Assembly: GCA_001566295.1 (NCBI GenBank)
Contig: KQ964248.1
Coordinates: forward strand, 1,302,001 to 1,366,000
Reading direction: 5' to 3'
Source of the DNA: Microdochium bolleyi
Lineage: Eukaryota; Ascomycota; Sordariomycetes; Xylariales; Microdochiaceae
DNA length: 64,000 nucleotides
The first letter of the stretch is position 1; each line of letters starts with the position of its first letter. A program made the translations under genes and the position numbers. Under the pieces are notes generated by a model. The model had not been told where the DNA came from. It searched no databases and saw only the letters and a program-made list of their open reading frames with translations. Positions 12,450 to 22,366 of this stretch are shown here, one piece after another.

Positions 12450-14997
12450 TCACCCTCCCCCGTCCCGATACCGGCAGCTTTTCTCGCCACAGAGACATTT
12501 CTTGTCGAGCCCTTTCCAGTATTTGTCTGAGTAGTCGACCGTGATCTCGTTGCCGGCCTCAATTCCCTTACTGACGAGAATGATTCGCTGCGTGCCCAGC
12601 CACGTAAAGGTCTGGTACTGCGCGTTGGCGTTGCAGCTGTGGTTCACAAACCGTGTGAAGTTACCCTGCCGGCCCTGCCAAATCTGATACCGTACACCAG
12701 GTTGCTGCTTATGCTGGTGATGACCGTAGTGATGCTGCTGCCGCTGGTGGTGGCCGTGATGGTGTTGAGCTACGAATGAGCTCTTGGAGTGAGACGATAA
12801 CGACGAGGTGGAAGAGAGGAGGGACGGTGGAGTGAATCCAGCCGTCACCGGAGACTTCCCGTCCGAACCGGTGGCAGGGGAGGGCGAGAAAGAGGCAGAG
12901 GACGCTGCCTGGGCCGATGATAAGCCCTGCGGATATTGCGTGGGTGTGGTACAACCCTCCATCACATCAACATTCTCCAAACCTTTCGTGACGAGGCCAA
13001 CAAACTCGCCTACCGGGGAACCGCGCTCGAACGAGCACAGCGCGAGCAAGCCATTGCTCCGCCCCTTCGTCCGAAACACCTGGACTGGACTGGGAGCAGG
13101 ATTGGAACATCCGAACAGCGAAGGGAAACACATGCAGGCATTAGACCGAGGGTCATCAGATTGTTCCTTGTCGCAGACTGTACAGACGGGCATGGTGACT
13201 GTCGAATTCGAGTCCGCGGCAGCTAAGAGGCCGTTCCCGCGGGCGGCTGACGACGGCTCAACTCGCTTCAGGGTCAGAGGAGGCGCCCAGCGAGGGTCGT
13301 CACCACCCCACTGCTGCTCATCGACTACCGACTCGTCTATATGCTTGTAGCTAAAGTTGACGTCCCACTGGAGGTATGTTGTGGACAATGGGACAGGGTC
13401 TGACCCATCCGGGAAGACAACCCAGTCGTGCCGATGGCCAGTGTAGACTTGCTGGGTGGGCAAGTCGACGACAGCTAGGAGCTGGCGCCAATGTGGGTGC
13501 ATCGTGTCGGCGGCTACCTCGAGGGCAGGACGGAGGTTGCGCAGCCGCTGCAGGCTCTCCTTATCAAAACCGATGCGGTACTTACAGAAGCGATAAATGC
13601 CCATGCCGGCAAAGATGAGAGCAGACCAACCGCCTGCGTCCTTGATCTCCTTGTAGCCCCGCCAGACCGCCATCTTGTTACGTAGCTCCTTCTCGGTCCA
13701 GCCGAAGTCATGACAGGCTTCCACCAATGCGGCTTTGCGATGTTTTGTGTCTGATAGAGAGGGATTGGCCATCCTGGATGCCTCGATGTGCGCCTCAAAG
13801 TGCTCGACCCAGCGGGCCTGGACGATGACCTCAACCGACCGGCAGGTCCTGCTGGCCTGCGTGACCTTGCGGCAGAATATGTTCTTGTGGCTGAAGGATA
13901 GGGGGCCCCACTGGGTCAAACTGGCGCCCCTGTTGCCGGATAACCTTGACATGGGCAAGGACAGCAGCTCGTGGTCAGCTGAAGAACCTCTTGTCCCGCT
14001 AGTCTCCGGCGTTGTCTGCAGTGAGCCTATTGAGCTCTCCCCCGACTCCTCAATTGCATGCACAGAGATGAATTGGCCGAGCAGGTCTTGGGGGTCGAGG
14101 GTAGTCGTGCTGTGGACCTGCTCCCAGATACCGATAATAAGCTTATCCAGGGTGGACGGCTTGAGGGCGTAGCCCGTGGGCTCGACTTTGCGCCTTTTGG
14201 GGAAGCTCTTGTCCCCGACCTGCATCTGCCTTTGGGTATTTGCGTCTTCGATGAGCTGGACAGGTGCCCTGCTGGGCCTCAGACCGCTGATGGCCTTCCT
14301 GGGGTTATTTTCGTGGTGCTCGTCATCGCCGTCGGGGTCGTCGTCATCGCCGTCTGCATCTTGGTCGGCTGTCATGCCTGACATGCCGACGTCATCGCTA
14401 GACGGTCCAATGGGATCAGCACCGTGAGAGACCCTGGTAAGAGTCCTCGGTTGTTTAGCCTTTGCACTGGGGCTATCTGCCCGGTCGACCCGTGTCGGAT
14501 GCCGGCTGGTCTTGGCTGGGACTATTGTGCCCGGCACCTGCTTGCCCTTGAAGGCCACCGGTGTGAAAGTACCCAGACCAAGACGATCCGTATCATGGCC
14601 TTGGGGCCGTGGCGTAGGCGCCGCCGACCTCGAGCCGACGACGTCGGTCAGATCGATGACGTGCTGTCACGATGCGAGTCAGCCAGGGGGTTCACGAGCA
14701 CTTCCATGCGGGATGCTGCGCGGGAAGGTGAAAACGCACGGAGAGGACAGGGGCAGGCTGGGCGTTGCGCTGGCGGCGAGTCTGTGGCGGCGGCGGGGTG
14801 GATGTGGCATCGTGGAGGGTGGCCTCGATGCGGAGGGAGGGCTGGACAAGCCGTTCGAGGGCATGCCAGTCAATGTCGGCGCGGGCGAGCTGGTCGGCGA
14901 CGGCATGGGCAATCTGCTGGCGCAGCAGGGTGAGGCGCTCGTCGGCATCTGGGCCCGGGTTGGGGTCCGGCGATCCGGACCGGGACCGGGACAGCAT
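12450..14997 (-). CDS. SET-domain protein, putative lysine methyltransferase
   Basis: Two exons, 14997-14740 and 14663-12450, give 823 residues. The first exon is inferred: it starts at a GCCATG context, ends at a GTGCGT donor, and the 76-nt intron (branch-like CTGAC, acceptor ACAG) rejoins exactly in frame. Without it the long frame has no ATG near its N-terminus. The C-terminal SET domain shows an N-terminal strand region around residues 590-640, the NHSC motif at about 760-763, a catalytic-type tyrosine in VDYSDKYW near 797, and a post-SET CxCx4C (about 809-816). A Ser/Pro- and His/Gln-rich insert of roughly 90 residues separates the two halves of the SET fold. A central conserved region (WTEKELRNKM, YRFCKYRIGF, HPHWRQLL) belongs to fungal SET proteins whose substrate I cannot name. 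The family transfers methyl groups from S-adenosylmethionine to protein lysines; histone or non-histone is open. Confidence 0.85.
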
Positions 14998-15267
14998 GGC
15001 GGCGGGTCGTGGTCGCGCGCGGCATGCGGCTCCGGAGATGAGGAGGAAGGCACGTCGCAGAAATGCAGCCAGGCGGAGGCGGAGGCGGTCCTCGCGGCAG
15101 CGTGCGGAGCCCGGGCCAGCTCCACTCTGTGGCTGGGGCCCGGCGCCCGTCCCGACGGCTCGGGGTCCATGCTACCGGTATGCTTGCCGAGTACACAATA
15201 ATCAAGTCTGGCACAGCTGAGAGATATCTGGAATTGACCATCGCGTCCGGTTGCATCTGCGTCCTCT

Positions 15268-16884
15268 TCATGAGGCATGCTGGCGACTAGCAAGCCGCAA
15301 GAGCTCATTTTCGACAGCGTCGAAACACTGAAGCTTCTCGCTCTCCTGCCGCAATGCCATGATTTTATCTCTAAACAGAGGGCCCTCGTCGCTGCTGAGA
15401 ATCCTGTCAACACCCCGTCTTACCATGTCCGCCGTTGGCGTCTGCGTCTGCAAGTCTACCCCGGTTCCAGCCCACGCCACCCGCCGCGCGTTGTCCACCT
15501 TGTCCATCCCTTCTCCCGCGCACACCATTGGCACTCCATTGGCTATGCCGTGACACACGGCCCCAAAGCCTGCGTTGTGGATCCACACGTCCGCATGCCT
15601 CAACACCGTGTCGTAGTTGAGGAAATCGGCAATCCGGGCGTTGCTGGGGAGCTCCCCTCTCGTGAAATGCTGCCGATAGCCCTCTAGGTTGGCGTCCTTC
15701 CACCCCAGGATTGCTACAGCGAGGACATCATCTGCCTGATTGGCATATGCCCTTAGTGTTGGGATAATCAGGTCGAGCGGGTTTATCTCAACCGTGCCTT
15801 GAGAAACGACCAGCAGCTTCTTTCGCAGCGGGGATAACGCGGGCAGTTTCGAGTTCGCCAATATCTCTTCCCACCAGGAGAACCCCACGTCGTCGTCAAG
15901 CTCGTCTTTGTCGGTGGGCATCTTCATTTGTGCCAAACCCACGAAACGCAAGTGCGGCGGCCAGTCGCTCCTGGGGTAGTCGAGTCCAGGCACTCCGAGC
16001 TGTAGTATGGAGTCGTGCACTAGATAATTGGCGCCCGAGAGCAAGGGTTTTCCTGGTTCACTACAGCCTCTGGTTGCTCCGGCCTTCACGAGCTTCTCGT
16101 CCAACAGATTGGTAAGGGGTTGTGCACGCCGACTCCAGCTTCTGGTCCAGAGCTTTGCATTGCGCGCCCTGCCCTCCGGCGACGGGTCGTATGGGAAGGG
16201 ATAGCCACATGGGGGAAGATCAATGCTGCGTATAGCAGGGACCGTCACAGACACACATACACTGCCCAGCGGCGTGTTGACGCCATCTGGAAGCTTCGCG
16301 CCATAGAACAGGGGCAGGACACCCCAGGAGAATGCCTCTGACAACAGTACAACCTCACGTCGAGATGTCTCGCCCGATCCCATATTGCTTGACTGCAAGG
16401 CGCCCAGCGCATCCGTGAAGCACTCCCATGCTGTAGGCAGGGGCTCCACAAGTTGGTACCGAATGTCTTCACACACCCTCTGACTCCAATGCAGCGTCGC
16501 ATAATCAGGCGTGGGGGGTATTTCGTAGTATCGTTTGTCGTATATATCTGCATCGCCCCGAAGTGCAATGAACACGGCCCCTGTAGCCTCGATGCGTGCT
16601 CTGTGCGCTGTAGGACCGAGGAATGCAACTTCCCAGCCTCGAGTGACCAGCTTGGAGGCAATGCGCAGCATGGGCGACAAGTGGCCCATCAGAATGTGCG
16701 AGGTGATGAGCACGATTGGCCTCTCCTGTTGTCTGTGGCCACTGTCTGTGCCTTGACCACAGCTGGCTGCAAAGGTTACAGCTTGTGACTGCGCATAGCC
16801 TGTGGTGCAAACAGACTGCATTGCTGGTGCCAAGACACGTTCACCGCTGCCTTGATTTGGTCCTACTGCGGACGGCATAGTCAT
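15268..16884 (-). CDS. Family-1 (MGT/UGT-like) glycosyltransferase
   Basis: An intronless frame of 538 residues from the first in-frame ATG at 16884 (a second ATG follows two codons later). The N-terminal Rossmann half opens at about residue 40 with VLITSHILMGHLSPML, a typical acceptor-side start of GT1/MGT enzymes. The C-terminal donor half carries the UGT signature in degenerate form: WIHNAGFGAVCHGIANGVPM followed by a D-x-x-x-NARRV stretch, which in the family binds the nucleotide sugar. No signal peptide or membrane anchor follows, so it should be a cytosolic enzyme glycosylating a small lipophilic acceptor such as a sterol, lipid or xenobiotic; the sugar and acceptor cannot be read. It lies 270 bp upstream of, and co-directional with, the SET gene, with no biosynthetic partners near, so a detoxification or stand-alone role is possible. 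Confidence 0.85.
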   Translation of the reverse strand: MTMPSAVGPNQGSGERVLAPAMQSVCTTGYAQSQAVTFAASCGQGTDSGHRQQERPIVLITSHILMGHLSPMLRIASKLVTRGWEVAFLGPTAHRARIEATGAVFIALRGDADIYDKRYYEIPPTPDYATLHWSQRVCEDIRYQLVEPLPTAWECFTDALGALQSSNMGSGETSRREVVLLSEAFSWGVLPLFYGAKLPDGVNTPLGSVCVSVTVPAIRSIDLPPCGYPFPYDPSPEGRARNAKLWTRSWSRRAQPLTNLLDEKLVKAGATRGCSEPGKPLLSGANYLVHDSILQLGVPGLDYPRSDWPPHLRFVGLAQMKMPTDKDELDDDVGFSWWEEILANSKLPALSPLRKKLLVVSQGTVEINPLDLIIPTLRAYANQADDVLAVAILGWKDANLEGYRQHFTRGELPSNARIADFLNYDTVLRHADVWIHNAGFGAVCHGIANGVPMVCAGEGMDKVDNARRVAWAGTGVDLQTQTPTADMVRRGVDRILSSDEGPLFRDKIMALRQESEKLQCFDAVENELLRLASRQHAS

Positions 16885-17763
16885 GGACAGGCTCTTGCAG
16901 ATATCCCTGATGGGAGAGCTCGCCGAGGACAATATAGCGTTGGCAAAGATGGCAATATCACGTCGGGAACCCCGGCCGTAAAGGGACTACACCGAGCTCG
17001 CGCGACGTCCCGAGTGATTGCACAGCGTCCCGGCCCGCTTAAGTTGTGGCGCAGACAGGCTTCATGGGCCGGACGTCTCCAGCTGGTGTCATTACCCAGA
17101 TGTATGAAGGAGATGGTTGCAGCAGAAGTCGATGAGCAACGGCAAGAAGTGTGCATTGGGGACGTCATGGGCCAAATGGCCCGACTGACTGACAGAACCG
17201 CCGTGGGGTGGTGGGGCACTGCTCCTGGGAGGTGACCCTACGATTAATCATTGGGCCCCCGAGACAAAGTGCACAAACAGTGCAACTATGGGAAGGGCAG
17301 CGCTCAGCCTCGTCACTGGTCCGCCTTGACAATATTCCAGTAGTCTTTGTGATGTTTCCGTTCGAGCAACGGGATAGACGGCGACTCTGCTATTAGACCT
17401 TGGCAACACAGATCACACTCGCGTTCAATGGACAACTGCTTTGGTCGTTGCTGTCGAAGATGATCCATCATCCTGATAAACGTCAGCACGACCAATGTGC
17501 TCGATACGAAGCTTTAGCTGCTCCTAATTTTTCGGATATCTTTAAAGCAGAACATGCCTATAAATAATTCCCCTCTCGCCAGACGCCTTCGTAGCACGCT
17601 CGTCTCCTGGCCATATGAGATCTTCCATGCTCCAGCGGACCTCGGAGGCGCACACGGGACAGATACAGTGACAGCAGCTTTGTGCAAGTGCGTGCTACCC
17701 CCATCTACCCTGATAGAAGGTGGATTTCTTCCCTCCGACACTAGTGAGGAAGAGATTGGTGGC
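16885..17763. other. Intergenic between glycosyltransferase 5' end and TAF5 3' end
   Basis: About 880 bp. The left part must contain the glycosyltransferase promoter (minus strand). The right part is the 3' flank of TAF5. A TATAAATA element occurs near 17560 on the plus strand but no plus-strand gene follows it, so I give it no role. No open frame here is convincing. Confidence 0.55.
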
Positions 17764-20483
17764 TTATCGCGGCGCGTCTCGGTCCTGGATCTCTGGAAGG
17801 TAGCAACCCCCGGCCACAACCAAGTTCATCCTCGTAAATTGGACCTTCAGCACCGGCGTCTTCTTGGTCGGGAATGCACTGATCTGGTCTGGCGTTACAG
17901 TCACATCTTTACCCTTCTTCTTGCCGGTGGTGCTTCCCATGCCCGTTGCATTAGCGTTGTTCGTTGGGGCGGCTTTTCCATCGCCCTGTCCGGCAGCCGC
18001 AGTTGCTGATGCATCGCCTTCCGACTGCTGTGCTGAAGATTTACCTTCTGTAGGGACTTCGACGTCCCAAATACGCACGGTATTGTCCTGGCCGCCTGAG
18101 GCAAGGACGCTGCTCTCGACGCTGAAGCTGAGTGACCAGATACCGCCCCGACCATGGCCACGGCATCGCTTGATGCGCTCGCCCTTGGCTATGTCCCAAA
18201 GGAATATGTTGCCGCCCACATCAGCAGAAGCCAGAAGCTTGCCATCGGGTGCGCACTCTAGTGCAGTAATGTGATCCGTGTGTCCTGAAAACACACGCAC
18301 GCAGGTTCCCGTGGAGAGTGACCACATCCGCACTGACTTGTCTGATTCGTCGGAAGATGAGAAGACGTAAGCGCCATTAGGGTGCCACGTGAGCGCTGAA
18401 ATGGCAGTGTCGTGACCCACACAAAGTCGCTGGGCCGATGCATGGTCCTGTGCCCAAATACGCACAGTCTTGTCCCAACCACCGCTGGCGAAGTAGTGAC
18501 CATGGGGGCCCCACGACAGACTCATGACCGGGCCGTCATGGCCCTTGTATATGCAAAGGCACGACCAGACTTCCAGTGACCAAAGCCGAATCTGGCCGTC
18601 GGCAGAACATGACAACAACAGCTTGGTGTCCGTTTCCGGCTTCGAGTCAGCCTCGAAGACGTCACGTTCCGCGTTTGCTATCGAGTCTGCAAACGACACG
18701 GAGTAGACTGGTGCAGAATGTCCTATAAGCTTCCGGTTGTTTGTCACCAGTGTGTCATTGGGCATTTTTGACTTCAGCTCTTTGCCATCGAGTGACCAGA
18801 CACGGATGTAAGAATCAGTAGTGCCAACAGCCACAAGCTTGCTGTCCTTGGAGAAGTCCATAGCGGATACACTACACATTGTTAGCTTCGACACAAGTGG
18901 TAGACTTGACTGGAGTTGACACATACTTTCCAAGCGTGTTGTGGAAGGTGAACATGCACACTGACGCGGCGGTACCAACACCTCCCGTCCGCCCTTCGAT
19001 ACGGAACCGGTCGCGGTTCTCGCGAACCTTCTGCATCTCCATCACGACATCCCTCGCGCGGGATGGCGGATAAGGAATATCCGTGCGTGATGGCGAATCT
19101 TCAGCTTCCTTCTTTATAGGATGCATCTGGTTAAACTCATCCACAAGAGTGGGCTTGCCTTCCTTAGGAGGGTGGATCTTGTCCTCGTCTTCGAGTTCCG
19201 CAGCGACATCAGTTCGAAGCTCAGGGTCCATTGGCAGAGGTCCCAGCTTCAGCGTAGCGGTATTGTCGAGAATGTCCCTGTTGGTAACACCACTGCGTCG
19301 ATCTGATCCTGGAAGACCCTCTTGCGCGTCGACATCGTCTAGTTCCATATGCCGAGCTCGGCGATAGATTGCTTCAAAGCTAAAAGGTTCTAACGGTCCC
19401 CTCTCGACAACGTCGAAGGAGCACCGCTCTTGCAGCACATCGATCGTGGGCCGATTGAGATCCTCGTCCCTTTCGAGGAAGCTGAAGAGGCGACCAGAGA
19501 CCTGCACACTCATTGGTATGCGATACCTGTTGTTCAGGTAGAGCTGTGAGACCTGGTTGTCCTTGACATGAGTGGCGGACTTGATCGTAGCAATGCGTTG
19601 CAGTTCTTCACGGTGTGAGTTCTCAAACAAACCCCGGAACTTGTCCAGAAACTCCTCGGCGTGCGCATACGAGCCTTGGCTGACAAGATCAAGATAGAAG
19701 TACACGAAGACAGGCCACATGACTTTCCACAATTCGAACTACGGACTTGTTAGTTATCAAGTTGGCTGAGTGACGCGTCACGACTTACCTTGTGGAGGTC
19801 CAGTCCATTCTCAACCCATTTCTCCAGATGGGTGAACGCTTTGCGGAACCTACCAGCGCTCTTGAGATCTGCGCTGGGTTTTGGCTTTCCTGACTCGTCC
19901 AGATCGCGTATCTCCTGTGTGAAGATAGCATTTGTGCGGTTGAAACCTTTTTTCACGAGGTAGTCCGTGACCTGATGATAGGTGTCAGCGGAGGCCGGGG
20001 ACGACATGCCGAGCGAGAATGCAAACACGAATGAGGGAACATTCGCGTATGAAGGTTGCGTATACAAGGGTTGCCAATTGGACCAGGCAATGGCAATGGA
20101 ATTGATGTTGTGAGCCAAAAGTGACCAGAACATAAGAACGTGTGCCGTGCTCAGTGGGACAGGAAGGCAGGGCAGGCGAAGTACTGAGGCATTTGCAAGC
20201 GAGCAAATGATGCCGTGCATCAGACGCTTGAAAGGCAGCAAGGCACATTGATAGCCGGCAGACTTACAATCTTGTTGAGGTCCTGGCTGGCCGGAGGCGG
20301 AGGTGGTGCCGCGGCTGCGGCACCGGGCGTGGTTGCCGAGCCAGGCGCTGGAGTTGTGGCACCAGGCTGTTGCGGCGCGAATGCTGCGGTCGTGGTGGCA
20401 GCAGCACCAGCCGAGGGAAGTTGCGCCGTGCCGCCACTGCTGCTGGCAGCGGCGGCATCGTTGCCGTTGTTGTTGGCGGACAT
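17764..20483 (-). CDS. TAF5: TFIID subunit TAF5 (WD40 repeats)
   Basis: TAF5 is a scaffold subunit of the general transcription factor TFIID, and in many fungi also of SAGA. Four exons, 20483-20268, 19971-19789, 19738-18927 and 18871-17764, give 772 residues, near the usual ~800. After an Ala/Pro-rich N-terminus comes a LisH motif created across the first splice (DLNKI joined to VTDYLVKKGF, about residues 68-85). The TAF5 N-terminal (NTD2) helical domain follows, with the family hallmarks FVYFYLDLVSQG and EEFLDKFRGLFE. From about residue 404 there are seven WD40 repeats, with blades ending in IRVWSLDG, IRLWSLEV, VRIWAQDH, VRMWSLST, IFLWDIAKG, VRIWDVEV and a final degenerate blade. The first intron is long for this window (296 nt). 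The gene is divergent from MED11. Confidence 0.95.
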
Positions 20484-21189
20484 GGTAACGGCTCAAGGGG
20501 AGAGGCTGGGGGCGGCAGCTTCAAAGGTGTTCACTGCTTCCGAACTGCTACTCTACCATGCATTGCTCCCACAGAAAGGACTGGCACTCTGTGGGTGCGC
20601 AAATCGCACAGATGCTTCGACTTGTTGATGAAGCTCGAGCAGTGCCTCAGTCCGAACGTCGCGGCCAGACGTACAGGCACGTGAGGTCGATGCTGGAAAT
20701 GCGAATTTGCCTTGGGTCGTTCTTGAGGCTTGAAGCTTCGCCGCGTCTACGTATATGCGACGCGGATGTGGACGACGAATGCGCTTACATAATGCAGCAC
20801 GTACGCAAATGCTTATCGATAAAACCGATCACTGTCGCCGGAATGCCTGCCCAAGTGGTTGGGGTCAACGAGACGTCGAAGGATTTGCAAGTAATGAATG
20901 GCGATGGGCGTGCACTCATCATCATTCGTGACTGTTGTGCGCACTCGTCGGACTGTCTTGTGCTGTGATCCGTGTTTTTGGACTTGACCAGAGCCGTTTG
21001 CGGCAGCTTTACGGTCCAAAGCCCGAGCCAGTGGACCGTCCCGAGGTCGTTGTCCCACACGACTTCTGGTACCTATCATCAAGCAAACCTGGCACGCGAA
21101 CAGGCGCTGTGACAATCACGCCCATACACGACGCCGTTCACTTCACTTTTGGACCGTTATCGGAAAATCTTGTAGATGTCAACACAGGC
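20484..21189. promoter_or_regulatory. Divergent promoter region of TAF5 and MED11
   Basis: These 706 bp separate the two start codons and must serve both genes. No TATA box at a convincing distance is seen. A frame open across about 20935-21189 reads in phase into MED11, but its start is not supported by family length, so I treat it as leader. The small frame at 20558-20968 looks random. Confidence 0.6.
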
Positions 21190-21806
21190 ATGGATCCGGA
21201 AAATGCCTCGGAGTTCGTGCCTTTCACAAAGGCGGAGCGCGTCCAACAGCTAGGGCAGATCGACAAAGTAAGCCACGGCTATTGACAGATTACAGATATG
21301 CCGTTGTGCAAGCTTGGCGAACCAGGCGCTAACAATATGAGCAGGATATCGTGAGTCTACTGCGCTCCGTGGGTCAGGCAGTCGGCAGTCTGGGGAAGAA
21401 GGAGGTCCAGGATAGCGAGGAGGACACCACCATGGGCGACGCAAGCGATCGTACTCGGTTGTTCCAAGATTCAATGGATGACTTCATCCGTACGCTCCGG
21501 GTCGTCAATACCGGGATGAAGCGCCAGATCTACGGCCTCGAGGAGGCCAATATCGTGACTCTGCGCAAGGACGACGCCGAGGCACAACCAGCAACAACGA
21601 CCGAGTCGCGACATGCACCTCTTGAGCCAGACGGAGATGGAAAGATTGGCGGCCTGGATCCTGGCTGGCTCAACAGCCGCAGCAACAAGGTCGAGCGGGA
21701 CATGGAATCCGAGCTCTGGGACCAGGCCGAGTCTCTGCTGCGCACGATATTGCAACGAAACCAAGGAGAGAAGAACGAGGCAGAGTCCAGTCAGATGGTG
21801 ACCTGA
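21190..21806 (+). CDS. MED11: Mediator subunit 11 (MED11)
   Basis: MED11 is a small head-module subunit of the Mediator complex. It pairs with MED22 and supports Pol II pre-initiation complex function. Two exons, 21190-21267 and 21345-21806, join in frame to give 179 residues. The first exon encodes an acidic start leading to FTKAERVQQLGQIDK; the 77-nt intron (branch GCTAAC) splices to DIVSLLRSVGQAV, which reconstitutes the characteristic MED11 helix (x-x-L-x-x-I-D-x-x-I-x-x-L-L). Splicing exactly within this motif is good evidence for both exons. The rest is helical and polar with an acidic/Gln-rich tail, common in fungal MED11. The start at 21190 was chosen because upstream in-phase residues have no family character. 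It is transcribed away from TAF5. Confidence 0.88.
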
Positions 21807-22366
21807 ATCGCTCCAGCGAGCCCATTATTCGTGCATTTTTACGGCGCCCAGGTATACCCAATGTCATTGTTAGTCCTGTCTGATGGCACAAAACTGCCTT
21901 GGTCTGGTCAGCTTCAGGATAAGAGTTGCGTCGACAAATGGTGCAGGTCACTCGAATATTTGCATATAGTGCTCAGGCGTGCTTGACCTGACGATGTTGC
22001 TACAAAAAATGTAGATGTCTGGTGCTTATGGTCGTGTGGCTGCCGTGATCTCATTGTCTGGTCCATGAGTATGGGAAGGGAAGGGTTACCCGGGAGCCAG
22101 TGATGTTGCTTGCTGGGGCACACCCCAAGCCAGCGAACTGCCAGGGGAGCTCTCCAAGCTCCTGAACGATGATGAGGCGGCACCTGCGCCTGCCCGCCGC
22201 TGCCGGATCGCAGGCCCATCCCCACTACGGCCACCCATACCATCATACCTCGACTACTGCCTGCCAACCTAGCTTGCGATTACACAGCTCCTGCTCTGTG
22301 CTCGACCGTCCACTCCTCCCAACCACTTTCTTCACCTGCGCACTCCAATCAAGTTGAGTCGGCAGC
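21807..22366. other. Intergenic MED11 3' end to VPS5 5' end
   Basis: About 560 bp between two plus-strand genes. It should hold the MED11 3' untranslated region and the VPS5 promoter and leader. The last 100 bases are pyrimidine-rich (for example tcctcccaaccactttcttc just before the VPS5 start), common before fungal start codons. No gene is seen. Confidence 0.55.

Noticed and set aside
14558..14558. GTG as start of the SET protein
   Set aside because: A nuclear gene would rarely start at GTG; the upstream exon with ATG at 14997 and a clean in-phase intron explains the N-terminus.
14679..15413. 244-residue minus-strand frame between the SET gene and the glycosyltransferase
   Set aside because: It overlaps the SET gene's first exon in another frame, extends into the glycosyltransferase coding region, and lacks a family match. 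The exon in the other frame gives an exact in-phase splice.
20935..21189. Upstream extension of MED11
   Set aside because: The frame is open, but the residues do not resemble MED11 and would make the protein much longer than the family.
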